Assembly (NCBI GenBank): GCA_023846275.1
Contig: JAIUJO010000141.1
Span: 1,260,001-1,324,000, forward strand
Length of the DNA: 64,000 nt
Source: Vanilla planifolia
Taxonomy: Eukaryota > Streptophyta > Magnoliopsida > Asparagales > Orchidaceae
Direction: 5' to 3'
Each line of letters starts with the position of its first letter. The stretch's first letter is position 1. Both the position numbers and the translations under genes were made by a program. This document shows positions 45,051 through 60,300 of this stretch, in pieces. Below the pieces are notes generated by a model. The model was not told the DNA's origin and did not search any database. It saw nothing but the letters and a program-made list of their open reading frames with translations.

Positions 45051-48000
45051 GGTTGATTTCATTCAAAATAAAAATAAAGTATGGATCAAAATATCCCATT
45101 AAATATGACAAAGTAATAAAAACTAAATTATTTGAAAACATAAAAGTAAATATATAATTGGAAAGAATTCATCGAGCTGAGACAAATGACATTTGTTTCG
45201 ATTTGAACATAACTTGTTTGGAATTATTATGATTTATGAAAATAGATAAGCATAAATAATAATAAATTATTATTTTAAAATTAAATAGTTCAGGATTAAA
45301 AAAATGAAATATGATAAATTAAAAAATTTTGTGCACAAAATCATAGTATTGTAAAGATCACATGACAGGAGTTTTGTAGTTTCATAATATGATATTGTCA
45401 AATAAAAAAATATTTTAAAAAATGAGATAAATTATATAAGAATATTGCATTCCGAGATACTAACATGATTCAAGGTATAATCCATGATCATAAAAAAAAT
45501 TATGAATCAAATTTTCTTATAAAACATACAAAAACTCTTAAAAATAAATTATACAAAAAATATATAATAATATTTAATTGTGATAGAGCTCAGTGATATG
45601 AGACCAAAAATATTTCCTTCCACTTAATCAAACCTCATTTTTATTTTCTTTAAATTAAAAAATTATTTAAACATAATTAATATTAAATTTATGTTTATTT
45701 TATAAGTTTAATAAATAAATATTAAAACTAAAATCATACCAATTAAAAATGATAATATAATAAATTCCAAACTATAAAAATTTCATATAAGAGGACATCT
45801 AGAATTATTTTATAATATAGCCAAATGAAAATAAAACATTTGAAGAGTTTCAAAATTTTAAAAGAAAGTTTCTTTGCAAGATACAAAATTAAATAAAATA
45901 TAAAAGTGTATACCAAATTAGACAAAGCATATTAAGATGAGTCCAATAATCTTTCTCTCATCTTAATGTGACCTCATTTAGAATTTTTGAGAATTAAGAT
46001 AACACCTAAACATATATGGTAATATATTATTATTTTAGTAGTGAATATATCAAAATTAAAACAAAAATGACATAAACTAAAGTAATGTAATATAAACTAG
46101 TCAAAGTGATGCAATCTTCATACAAGATGGGATTTAGAGCGGAATAGTACCACAACCAAATTGAAGTAAAAAATTTTAGAGAAAGAGACAATACACAAAA
46201 ATGTCTCAATCTACAATACGAACAAGATCAAGTGTTTCAAATATGGAACAAATCCAAACATCTCATAACAATATTTTTTTGGATGTAGCACATTGAGATG
46301 TTTCCAAAAAAAATAATTTGAAATAATAATAAGTTATTAGATTAATATTATGCAAATATATATTAGAGAGTAAATGAGATAAATTGTAGAAACATAATAT
46401 GATCCAATCAAAAAGATATAAAACTAATAAGGGAGAAGATTCAGAGTCACTTAGTGTGACAAAGATGCATTCCAATATACTTAAGAGATCGAGTGCAACA
46501 TCATAGACCATCAAACATGGTACTAATCAAAAGACCTCATAGAAAAGACTAAAATTAAACAAAATATAATGTTTAAGCAAATAAAAACGAATATATAATT
46601 GGATAGAGCTCATCATGATGAGACTAACGATATTTGTTTCATCTTGATCAAATTGTATTTAAAATTATTGAGAATTATTAAATTACTTTAATATAAAAAA
46701 TAATAATTCATAATTTTTAATATTAAGTAATTATATATGAATGCTAAAATGAGATTAAATAAGGAATTTAATATTACCAAATGAAAAAGAAGCAAAGGTC
46801 ACTTGAGAGGATATTTAAAGTCAAACATTAACATAACCAAATCAAAGCAAGACATTTGTAGAATTAAGATAAATTGAACAAGAATGCAATATTCTAAGCT
46901 AGTAATGAGATTGAGTGCAACATTCATGAATGTTAAATCAAGTATGATATTAAATGCCTCTCAACACAAGGAAAAAAATTAAAATGTTTAAAAAAAAATA
47001 TTAAAATTTAATTTGATAAAGTACGTTGAGTTTAGTTCAATGAGTTTTTGTTTTTTCTCAATCAAACATCATTTAGAAGCATAAAAAATGATTTTTTATT
47101 TCAATATTTAGAAAATATATAATAAAATTGGAATTAGATAAACTGAACAAATTTAATATAAAATAATTTTTTATAAAGGTCACACATGAGAAGAATTAGA
47201 GTGACATATTATAATAACAAAAAAACTTTGATAAAATTAGATAAATTTTATAAGAATGTTGTATTCAAAGGCACTAAGAAGATTGAATGAAATACTGCAC
47301 AATTTGAAGGATATCATAAAACATGCGAAAACCCTAGAAAAATGAATGTTAAAAAATATAGTTAATAATATTTAATTTGATAAATCTCATCAAGTTTGTT
47401 CCATTGGCATTTGTTTTCTCTTAGTCACACCACATTCAAAATTCATGTGAATTGCAAAAAATAAAAATTCATATATAATCCTAAATTATTTTTTAAATAT
47501 TATGTATATCAAAATCAAAGCTAAAATAAGATAAATTAAAGTAATGTTATGCAACTAAATTACACCAACATATGGTCATACAACAGTTGGTCTACAATTA
47601 CATTAAAATAGAACCAAATCAAACAGAAATCTTTGAATAAATGAAATAAATTGTAGGCCAGTTGAATTCTAGGATACTACAAAATTCAAGGGTAGAATCA
47701 TAAATTATCAAAAATAGTTCTAATCAAAATATCTCGTAATCATGCCAAAACTTAAAAAAACCTAAACATCAAAAATATAAAAAAGAATCTATTTTTATAG
47801 AGCTCATCATGACTTATCGAATAATTGTTGCTTTAGTTTGAGAAAAGTATGTTTGGAATTACAACAATTTCTTATGTAAATCAACATAAATAATAATACA
47901 TTATTAGTTTAATATTGAATAAATGCAGAATAAAACCTTAATGAGAATAATTGATGTAATGTAATATTATCAAATCAAATAGTTAAAAAAGTAATATAGC

Positions 48001-51000
48001 CAAATCAAAGTAAAAATTTTTAAAAAAAGATCATGTGTAACAACATTAATCAACAAATCACACGTGAATTGAAATGAATTTAAAAGGGTAACAAAAACTC
48101 AAAAAGTAATAGTTTTAATAATATAAAAATTAATAGTAAGTTTAATTGTTATTTTGATTTACAATCCAAAACGTTTGATTCAATTTGATTGAAACATGTT
48201 TGGATGTACAGTGAATTACTATAGTAAACATTATCAAATTAAAATTTTAATATAAAATACATATAATTTGAAGCCAAAAAGAAAAAATTAAAATAATATA
48301 ATATAGAAAAAATAATATAATTTGACATGATACAAGATATAGAGTTAGATAGAAATATAAGTAAATCAAAGAAATATTTTTGAAGAAACAAGATAAATTA
48401 TAAATGAAAGAAGCATTCCAAGACACTAAGTAGATTTAGTGTAACATTTACAAATGTTAAATCAAGTACGATTTTAAATGCCCCTAAAATAATGCAAAAA
48501 CTTTAAAACACAAAATCTTCAAAGATATAGATATTAAAATTTAATTTGATAGAGTCTATTGAGTTTACTTGAATGACTTTCGTTTTGTCTTGATTAGATG
48601 TCATTTGAAATTACTATGAATTAAATTTGTAAAGAAGAACAAATATAATATGTTATTGTTTTAATATTAAGTCAATACACAATAAAACTAAAATGAGATT
48701 ATTTGAACAAATTTAATATTATAATATCAAAGTGTTATAAACGTGACCAAAGGGAAAATCTGGAATGAATAATAATATAAAAAATCAAAGATTTTTTAAA
48801 AAAAAATCAGAAACTTATATTATAAAGTTACATTCAAAGATATTAAGAAGAACAAATAATAAATCCTCAATCATTAAATAAGGCACAAATCATCGTGTAT
48901 CATAAATCATGCAAAAATCTTAGAAAAAAATATTTAAACATATATAAATGAATATTAAATTGAATAGAGCTTATCTAGATTATTTTAATGGCATTTTTCC
49001 TTAATAAGAACACATTCAAAAAATTTTTGAAGTGTCAAAAATTAATAAACATATATGATAAGAATATCCTTTTTAAATATTGATTTATCTAAATCAAACC
49101 TAAAATGAGATAAACTAAATAAATATAATGTAACTAAATTAAAGTAATATAAAGGTCATAGGAAAGGTGATCTATAATTACATACAAATATAACCAAATC
49201 ATAGTGAACACTTTGGATAAATAAGATAAAGCATATTACAAAGCTATAATCTAGGATACTAAATAGATCAAGTGCAACATTTTCTATTCCCAAAAAGAGT
49301 TCTAATCAAAATATCATAATGCATGCCAAAAGTTTAAAAACAAAAACTTTAAAAGTATTAAAAGAAATATTTCCTAGATAGACCTTATCTAGGTATTGCC
49401 AATAATAATTTTATTGTCTTGAATGAATCTTGTTTTGAATTACCATAATTACCAATGCAAATAAACATAAGGAATAATAAATTATTAGTTCTATATTAAG
49501 TAAATGTATTTAAAAATTGAGATGAGATTAATTGGGGCGATATAATATTATCAAATCAAAGATTTTCATAGTAATATAACAAAATTAAAGTGAAACTTTT
49601 GAAAAATTGACAAATTGTGTACGAAAGTTGCATTCCAAGGCACTAAGGAGATCAAGCGTAACATCATTAATCGATAAATCAGGTATGAATTGAAATGACT
49701 CATAAAGTGCACCAAAACAATGAAAGAAAATCTAAAAATGATTATTAATTCAATAGTGATTTTCGAGTATAGTCTGAAATGTTTATTTTGTCTTTGTTGA
49801 ACCAAATTTGGATTTATGACAAATTGACATTGTAAACAAGCATAAATAGTCATTTGTTACTATTTTAATTTAAAATAAACTATTTTGAAGCTAAAAATAA
49901 GAAAAGTTAAAGTTATATAATAGTATAACAAAATCAAAGCAATGTGTATGTCCCACAAGAAGAGATATAGAGTTAATAGAAATATAACCAAATTAAAGAA
50001 AAACATTTGAAAAGATCTAATAAATTATAAAGATAATTTTTTCAAATATACTAAGGTGGTCGAGTGCAATGTCATCGACTATCAAATCGTATAAGATTGA
50101 AAATATCTTGTGAAACGAACTAATAACCTAAAAAAATAAATTTTAAATATGCTTGAATGAATATTGAATTTGATATAGTTCATGTATATCAGTCCAACAC
50201 AAGTTTTTAAATCTCAATCAAACATCTATCAAATTACTAAGAATTACCAAAGTAGATAGTAATAAATAAAAATATATTATTATTTTAATATTAAGTAAAT
50301 GTAAAAGCTAAAATAGGATAATTCAAACTATTGTAATACTACAAAATCAATGACAAGTAATAATCTTATCATAGAAGATTTTGAGTCAAATAGTAATGTA
50401 ACAAAATCAAAATAAAAAAGTTAATGAAATGAGATAAACTACATGATAGTGATAAATTCTTTGATATTAAAGACATTGAGTGTAATATTCTCTATCATCA
50501 AATCTAATACAATTCAAAATGATGCCTTTAGAGTGCTACAAAACTAAAAAATAAAATACTTAAAAATATTAATTATAAAAATTAATTCTTTTCATATTAA
50601 TCAGGACTTGAGTTGAATTGTTTTAAATTACAAAAGTAAATAAGCATATATAAAAAGAAATAATAATAAATAATTAACAAAATAAAAATGAGATAAATTT
50701 CAGAAATATAATATAATCAAATCAAAGTCATGTAAGGGCCACATAAGAGATGATTTCTAGTAACATAGTAATATACCTCAATAAAGGCAAAACATTTGAT
50801 GAAATTAAGTAAAAATGTATTAAAAAATCACACTCAAAGATATTAAGAGGTTTCAATTAAATATTTTCAATCATCAAATCAAGAAAAAGAATTGAAGCAT
50901 ATAATAATGTATGTAAAAACCATAGAAAAAGATATTTAAAAATATTAAAATGAATATTTAATTAGATATTGCTCAAAGAGAAAGGTTAATGATGGTTTTT

Positions 51001-54000
51001 TTTACCTCAATGAAACCTCCATTAGAATTATTACAAATTATAAAAAACTTAAGTATAGATAATGATTAAATATTTTTTTTATATTGTGTATACATAAATT
51101 AAAGCCAAATTGGTCAAAATTGACACAAAATAACGAAGCATAATCAAAGTAATATAACAAACAATTCAAAGCAATGTATGGTCACATAATAACAGTTCTA
51201 GAGTTTGTTAAAACAAAATTGCTCTCCAATATACAAAGGGGATTAAGTGTACAAACCAGAACTACGAAATATGGAAGCAATTGAAAACTCTAGGAAAAGA
51301 CGCCATGACTTAAAAAATTAAAATATGAAAAATTAATATATCTTTAGTTGGATCTTCTTCACCATGACCAACAAGAATTGTTTTATTTTGACTAGACTAT
51401 ATTTGAAATTACTTTGAGTTATAAAAATAAATAATCGAATGTAGTAATATTTTTTAAATTTAATGTTATAAAATTATTTTATGAAGTTAAAATGAGATAA
51501 ATTGAAGAAAATGATATAATAAAATTAAAGTAACATAGGTGTCACATAGGAATATATGTAGAGTTATATAGAAAATTAACCAAACAAAACAAAATAATTT
51601 GATGAAATGACACATGTTGTAATGGACACTTGCATTCTAAGATATCTAGAAGATCGAGTGTGACATAATATATTATCAAATATGGCACTAATCAAATGTC
51701 ATGATTGAGTTATTTGAGATTAATTGAATGACGTTTATTTTGACTTAATCAAACCTTACTTGTAATTACTAGAAATTACCAAATAGAAAAACTTATAGAA
51801 AAGGCAATTTATTGATAAATAGTTATATAGCAAAATAAAAGCGAAAGAGTTGAAGAAATGAGATAAATTTTATTAGAAAGCTGATATAAATGATATTAAT
51901 GATATCAAATGTAACATGCTCAATAATAAATTTAGGTATGATATGAAATTCCTCATAAAGTATACTTAAAACTTAAAACTAAAATGTTTAAAATTTTGAA
52001 AATTAAATTTAATTTGACATAACTCATTATGACTAGTTAAACAATGTCTATATTAGCTCAATCAATGCTCGTTTAGAGTTACAATGAATTATCAAACTAA
52101 ATTAAAGAATTGTTTTTTTATATTAAAAAAATTTATATTAAAATGGAAATGAGAAAAGTTAAAGTAATATAATAAAACCACATCTAAGCAATGTAGATGT
52201 AACATTATAGAGGATTTAGAAATTCATAACAACATAACTAAATCAAATAGAAAAATTTTAATAAATTAGATAAATAATTTATGAATGTTCCAATCCAAGA
52301 TACTAAGGAGCTTGAATAAAATAACCTAAAATATCTAATAAGGTATATTTAAAATACATCATAAAACATATGAGAAGTTTAGAAAATGAAATGTTTAAAA
52401 ATATAAAATGAATATTTATTTGGATAGGGCTCTTCAGGTTGATTCGAATGATATTTGTTTCACCTCATCCAAACAACAGTTTTAGTTGTCATTGATTTAT
52501 AAAGTAGAGAAGCATAAAAGTATAAAATTGCTTTTGTCAATTAGAAAAATGTACAACAACCAAATGAAAGTAATTTAAAGGTCATACAAAAGGTCATTTA
52601 AAATTACATAGGAATATTTCAAAATAAAATAAAAACATTTGAAGAAAGTGTAAATTGAATTGGAATGTTGAATTCCAAAATCATAACGAGTTCATGTGTG
52701 ACATACTAAACTATCAAATTTGCACCAATCAAACTATGTCATTAAGTAACCCAAAACATTGAATATAATAATTTCAGAAAAATTAATATTTATCTGGATA
52801 AAATTTATTTATAATTGTCCAACGATAATTGTTTCATCTTAAATAGAAGTAATTTTAATTTTTTTGTTATCACAAAAATATAAGCATAAAAAATTATTAA
52901 TTTTGTTTTAACTAAATTTAAATTAAAATTGAAATAAAAATATTAACAACAATGTAATATAGTGAAATGAAAGAGATATACTTTTAACACGAAAGGAGAT
53001 TTAATATTTCATAGAAATATAACCAAATTAAAATGAAAATTGTGTACAAATTGGGTAAATTAGATGGAAAAGTTGCACTTCATGATACTAAGTTATTCTA
53101 GAATACCATCTGCATTCATTAATCAAGTATGAATTGAATGGCCTCAAAAAACATGTAAAAACATTAGAAAATTAAATTTTTAATAATTTAAAAATTGGTA
53201 TTTAATTTGATTTGCATAACTAGACCTGTCAAATGTCCTTTTTTGTCGTTGATCAATCAATATTTTAAATTATTGGGAATTCTAAAAAAAATAAAACAAA
53301 AATAATAAAAATAATACTATTAAATAAATTATTATCTTAAAATTATGCAAATATATACTAAAGCTTAAAAAAAATTATTCCATCAATGTAACATAACAAA
53401 ATCAAAGACATGTAAAGTTTACACAGGAAGATATATGGAGTCATATAGCAATATAACAAAAGAATAAAATTTAAAAAGAAATGAGATAAATTGTTTGGGA
53501 AAGCTACATCCAAAGATAGTAAGAGTTTAAGTGTAACATCCTCTTTTGTAAAATTATTTATGTTTTCATATACTTTCTAAATAGTGCAAAAATACTAAAA
53601 AGTAAAATATTTAAAATTATTAAAAATAAAATTTCATTTGATATAATTTGTTGACACTACAAAAACAATATTCTTTTCATATTGATCAAACATCGCTTCA
53701 CATAACTGAGAAATAAATACGTAAGTATGCATAATTAATAGGAAATTATTACTACAATAGTAAGTAAATATACTATAAAACAAAACTAAAATAAAGTGAA
53801 TTAATGCAATATATCTACAAAAAATTTATTTAGATAAATGTGACATCAAAAAAGATTTTTTTTGTATATTGATATAATGAAATAAAAGTGAATGATTTTG
53901 AAGAAATTTGATGAATTGAATAGAAATGGCATCCTAGGATACTTAATAGAGCGAATGAAACATCATTTTTTTATTAAATCTACTATAAATCAGACTATCA

Positions 54001-54374
54001 TGTAAAGCTTATTGAACATGATATAATAGAGTCTTTAAAAATATTAAAAAGAAATATTTAATTAAATAGAGCTCACTAAGATGATTCTAGTGAACTTTGT
54101 CTCAACTCCAAGAGACCTTGTTAGAATTATTTTGAATTAGCAAAATGAAAAAGCATAAATCGTAATAAATTATTATTGTAATATTTAGTAAATATAAATT
54201 AAAGTTGAAATAAGATAAATTGGCTTAATGTAACATAACAAAAGAAACAAATATAAATATCGTATAAGTCGATGTTTAGAGTTATCTTGTAATACTATCT
54301 AACCAAAGAAAAAAGTTTGAAAAATAAGATTAATTGTTGGGGGAACTATCATTGCAACATACAAAAGAGAATAA
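45051..54374 (+). repeat. ~415-bp tandem repeat array, block F3, part 3 (forward)
   Basis: Landmarks lie near 45,474, 46,228, 46,493, 46,914, 47,288, 47,689, 48,033, 48,438, 48,856, 49,269, 49,656, 50,064, 50,480, 50,856, 51,246, 51,658, 51,909, 52,313, 52,694, 53,103, 53,531, 53,954 and 54,374. Spacing is mostly 380-425 bp. The 45,474-46,228 interval is eroded. Chance minus-strand open frames (45,743-45,925, 46,263-46,514, 49,566-49,853) lie inside. Confidence 0.9.
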
Positions 54375-57300
54375 GTATAGTACCCTTGATCATTAAAGCT
54401 AGTAAGCATAAAAAGATCTCACAAAGTGTATCAAACCACAACAAAGTAAAATATTTATTGATATAAAATAAAAAATTAATTAGAACGAGCCCATCAGGAT
54501 GAGTCATATGTCATATATTTTGCACAAATCAGACCTTGTTAAGAGTTAAATTAAAGAAATGTAACATAAAAAAAATCAAAGTGAAGTAACGATCATAGGA
54601 AGGGAGATTTGGAGTTACATAATTAGATATCCAAACAAAAGTGAAAACTTTAAAAAAAAAATAAGTAAAATTGCATAGAACATTTTCATTCAATTATAAA
54701 AAAAATTTTATGAAAATAATTCATCATCCAATAAGATATAAATTAGAATGTCTTGTAATGCTTGCAAAAGCCTAAAAATTAAAATAGTTAATAATATAAA
54801 AAAATTATTTAATTTTATAGATCTCATCAAGATAACTCGAACGATTTTTTTTCATCTTAAAAAATCTTAATTTTTAATTATTACTAATGAAGAAATTAAG
54901 TAGGAATGAACAATAATAATTTATAGTTTTAATATGGAGTAAATGGAAATTAAACCTTAAATGAGATAAATTTAGCCATTATTATACAACCAAATCAATA
55001 TCATGTAAAGGTTAAATAAGAGGAGATATACAGTTACATGGTGAGGTAACCAAATCTAAGTGAAAATTTTAAAGAAATATGATAAATTTTAATGAAAAAT
55101 AGTATCTTCGAACCCTAAGAAGATCGAATGTGATATCCACAATTATCATGTCTAATATCAAACTAAATTTCTCATAAAGAAAGAAAAATATTATAAAATA
55201 AAATAATTTAAAATATAAAAATGAATATTTTTTGGATAAAACTAATAGAGAATTGTCTAACGATATTTAATTCTTCTAATTCAGTCCTTGTTTGTATTTA
55301 TTACAATTACCAAAGTTAATAAGACTAAATAATAAAAAATAAATAGTTTAATATTAAGTAAATATATTTTAAAATTATAAGTAAAAAAATTAAGGCAATG
55401 TAACATTACAAAACTAGAAAGTTATACAAGTAACATGAGAGGATATTTATTCTAACATAGCAATATAACATAATCAAAGCAAAAAATTTTCAAAAATTTG
55501 ATATATTATACAAGAAAGCTGCATTCTAAAAAATGTGATCTAATATACAAGAAAGCTGCATTCTAAAGTATAAAAAGATTGAGTGCAACATCCTCAAATA
55601 TAAAATTATGAAAAATTAAAATGTCTTCTATTTGTATCAAAACAATAAACAACAAAAATTTAAATATGTGATAATAAATATTTAATTAGATAAAGCATGC
55701 CAAGATTAGTTTAATGATGTTTTCTTAACTGAAATGAATCTTGTTTGAAATTTATATAGAATTGTTAAATTAAATGAGCATATATAATAATAAATTATTA
55801 TTTTAATATTTTATAAATTTATATTAAAGGGAAAAAAATAAATTAAAGGAATGTATTATAATTAACCAAATACATGTAAAAGATGAATTAGAAGAGATTT
55901 TACATCAAATACGAATACAAACAAATAAGGGAAAAATGTTGAAGAAAAATATAAATAGTACCAGAAAGCTATATTTGAAAATAATAAGAAGATTGACTAA
56001 AACATCATCGATAGTCAAATTAAGTATGATTTTAAATACCTCATAAAGCATGTATAAATCTTAGAAATATTAAATATTTTAAAATATATGAATAAATATT
56101 TAGTTGGATTGAGCTTGTCAAGATTAGCACAATGACACCTATTTAGTCTTGATATGACATTGTTAAACATTATTGCCAATTAGCAAAATATATAACAATA
56201 AATAATAACAAATAATTTTCAATATTAAAAAATATTAATTAAAGATAAAATTTGATATATTGAAGCTATATAATATAACTAAATCAAAGTAATTCAAAGG
56301 CTACATCAATGGAGATATAACATTACATAATATTATAGACAAATCAAAGAGAAAAATTAATAAAATGTGATAAATTATACAAGAAAGTTGCATTCCAAGA
56401 TACAAAGGAGATCAATTTTTTCATCATTGATGCCAAATTTGGCACAATTCAAATAGTCTCATAAAATATTCTAAAACCTTAAAAAATAAAATTTTTAAAA
56501 GTATAAAAGTAAATAGTAAATTTGATAGGGGTTATTAAGATGTCTCCAACAATATTTGTTTCAACTCGATCACATCTCATTTGAAATTATGACAAATTAT
56601 CTTAATAAGTGCAAACAATAATAAATAATTATTCTATTACAAAATAACTATATTTTAAAACAAAAATGAGACTAGTTGAAGTAATTTAATTCAAACATGT
56701 AAAAGTAATGTCAAGACCACAAGTCAAAACATGTAGGGTTATATAATACTATAGCCAAATCAAAGGAAAAAAATTTTAAGAAATGAGATAAATTTTATTA
56801 AAAAGTTATATTCCAAGATATTAAGGTGATCAAGTATGACGTCCTCGACTATCAACTAAGTTATGAATTGAAATGTCTCACAAAACATATCAAAATCACT
56901 TAAAATAATATATATATAAATATATTAAGAAGAATAGTTAATATACTTAAGCTAAAAATATGAATTTTGCTAATGTTTGTTTTTTGGATCAGACTATTTT
57001 TTTGTATGATTTGGAATTACCAAAGTATAAAACTATACATAATAATAAACTATTATGTTAATAATATGTAAAATTATATTCAAGCTGAAGTGATGTAAAC
57101 TGATGTAATATAAAAGAACTAAGTCAAAGGGATGTACACATCACATGAAATGAGATTACATCAAATAACAATGTAACCAAATGAAAGAAAAATGTTTGAG
57201 AAAATTAAGTAGATAAAACTTTCTCAAGAAACTCTATATAACTCTAGAAAATGAAATATTTAAAAATATGTTTTAAATTAAAATGTCTTATGAAACATTC

Positions 57301-60300
57301 AACAACTATAGAGAATAAAAAATTTAAATATATAAAAATGAATATTTAATTAGATAGCACTTGAGGAGACCAATCCAATGACATTTATTTCATCTCCATT
57401 ATACCATTCTTGGAGTTATTACTAATTAATAAATTAAATAAAAAAAATTAATAAAAATCTATTATTTCAATATTGAGTAAATAAATATTAAAATTACAAT
57501 ACAAATTAGGGCAAATTATTTTATCTAAATAAAAATGATGAAAAATCACACGAGAGAAAAATTAGAGTTACATAATAATACAACAAAAAAAACTATTTAA
57601 AGAATTGAAATACATTTTATAACAAAGATGCATTTCAAAGATATTATAGATACTAAGTGTGATATCTCAATCATCACATTAGGTGCCAATTTAAATGTTT
57701 AATAAACACACTTAAACCCTCAAAAATAAGATTTAGAAAATATTAAAAATAATATTTAATTATTGGAGCTCATAGATGTGAGTTCTAAGACATTTGTTAC
57801 ATTTTAATTTGACTCCATTTAGAATTATTATAGTTTACATATTTTATAAGCCTATATAATAAGGAGTTATAATTTTTAAATTAAACAAATATATATTAAA
57901 GTAGAAATAAATTGAAAATATGAGATATAACAAAATCAAAATGATCTCAAGGTCACTCAACAAAAGATTTAGAATAATAAGTAATATAAGCAAATTAAAA
58001 AAAATGTTGGAAAAATGAGATAAATTATATGGGAAATATTCATTCTAAGATATAGAATAGATCAAGTGTAACATCATTAAATTTTAAATAAAATACAAGT
58101 CCAAATTTCTCATAAAAATACCAAAACCTTCAAATAAAATATATAAAAAATATAAACTTGTGCTTCATTTCTCATTGATCTTATCGAGACCACTATAATG
58201 ATGTTTATTTTTTTAGCGATTGTCATTTAGCATTAGTACGGATTGCCAAAGTAAATTACTATAAATAGAAATAAGGTCTTCATTCATAATTATATAAATA
58301 TTTATTAAATTGGAAATGACTTAATTTAAAGTAATATAGTATAACAAAATAAAGATGATGTGATGGTCACATAAGAGGAGAATTAGAGCTACACAGTAAT
58401 ATAACGAAATAAAAAATTATAGTGAAAAAATTTATAAGGGTAAGTTACATTCCAAGATATGGAGGAGATGATGCATAACATCTTTAATCATCAAATTTGA
58501 TATTTTTTAAACTTTCACAATGTGCATTAAAGGCAAACAATATTAAATATTTTAAAATGTAAAAAATGAATATTTAATTAGATATAGCTCAATAATATGA
58601 GTTTAGTGACTTGTTTCCTCCTAATGAAACCTTATTTAGAATTATTACGAATTATTAAAGTAAATTACCATAATAATAACAAATTCTTATTTTAATATTT
58701 GTAAATATTTCTTAAAGTTGAAATGAGATAAACTTAGTAATATAACATAACAAAATAAGGGCAAACTTATTTGGTACATGAGATTAGATTTTGATTGACA
58801 TAGTACTATAACCAAATGAAACTAAAATACTAAATAGACCGAGGGTAACATGATTTTTTTCCTCTTTATCAAACCTTGTTTATAGATTAGTTAGAAAGGT
58901 AAATAACCATAAATAAAAAATAAATTACTTATCTTTTTTAAGTAAACATATAATCAACCTAAATAAAATCAATTGATGTAATGAAATCTTAAAAAATCAC
59001 CAAATAAAAAAATTGAGAAAATTAGATAAGTTGTGAAAGAATGTTAAGTCATCAGTCATGCATAAATCAAAATGTCGTATAAAATATCAATGACACATAA
59101 AAATAAAATATTAAAAGAACAAAAATGAATTTTTATTCAAATAAAGCTCAACAAGTGGAGCCTAACAACATTTGTTCATCTATATTAATCATGTTTGGAA
59201 CTACAGGACATTATCAATGAAGAATATGATAAATGATAATAAAGTATTATTTTAATATTAAGTAAATATTTATTAAATGTGAAGTGAGGTGATTTGAAAC
59301 AATATAACATAGCAATGTTAAGGTGATGTAATGGTTACACAAGAGGAGATAAAGCTTTACAAGAAAGTTGCACTCTAAGATAGTAAAGATGCACCTCTTC
59401 AAGACGAGTTCAATAATCTTTGCGTCATCTCTAACTAGCACCACTTTTAATTCTACAATTTACATAGAATAAATGAGCATAAATAATAATAAATTATTTT
59501 TTAATAATAATAAAAATAAAGACAAAAACGATATTGAGATAAACTAAATTCATATAAAAATTCGAATGAGAGGAGAATTGGCATTTCGTAGTAATACAAC
59601 CAAATCAAAGCAAAACATTATGAAAAAAAGATAATTCACACAATAAATTTACATTCTAAGATATTAAGTAGATGTGGTGTAATATCCATAATCGACAAAT
59701 GATGTACGAAAAGAAATACTTAGTGAAGTATTCAAAAATTCTAAAAAATAAATTATTTAAAAGAAATTTTAACAATAAATATGTAATTACATGAAGCACA
59801 TCGACAATTGTTTAATGATGTTTATATCAACTCCATTATACTTCAATTGTAATTACTATGAATTACCACAATAAATAAATATAAAAAATTAGAAGTTGTT
59901 TTTTGAACATATTTAATAATATATTAAAACTAAAATGACATAAATTGATGTGTTGTATATAAGGAAACAAAAGTAATGTGAAGTTCAAATGAGAGGAAAA
60001 TTACTATTTTTATAGTAATAAAATGGACTAAAAAAAAAAAAACTTAAGTAAATTGATTGGGATGATTTTTGCAAAGTTGTATTCCATGATACTAAGAAGA
60101 TTAAATGTAATATCTTCAATTGCCAAATGACATATGAATAACATATTGTCATCAAATATTGCATTACAAAGGAAAATAATTTTTTTAGAAAAAGAATTTT
60201 TAATTGTTAAAAATTCATCAAGTGTAGTCTAATGATCATTGTTTCAACATGATCAGACCTTATTTTGATTACTTGTGAATTACAAAATTAAACTCAAATA

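Noticed and set aside
49566-49853. 95-codon minus-strand open frame
   Set aside because: It spans more than half of one diverged repeat unit; neighbouring units have stops in the same frame.
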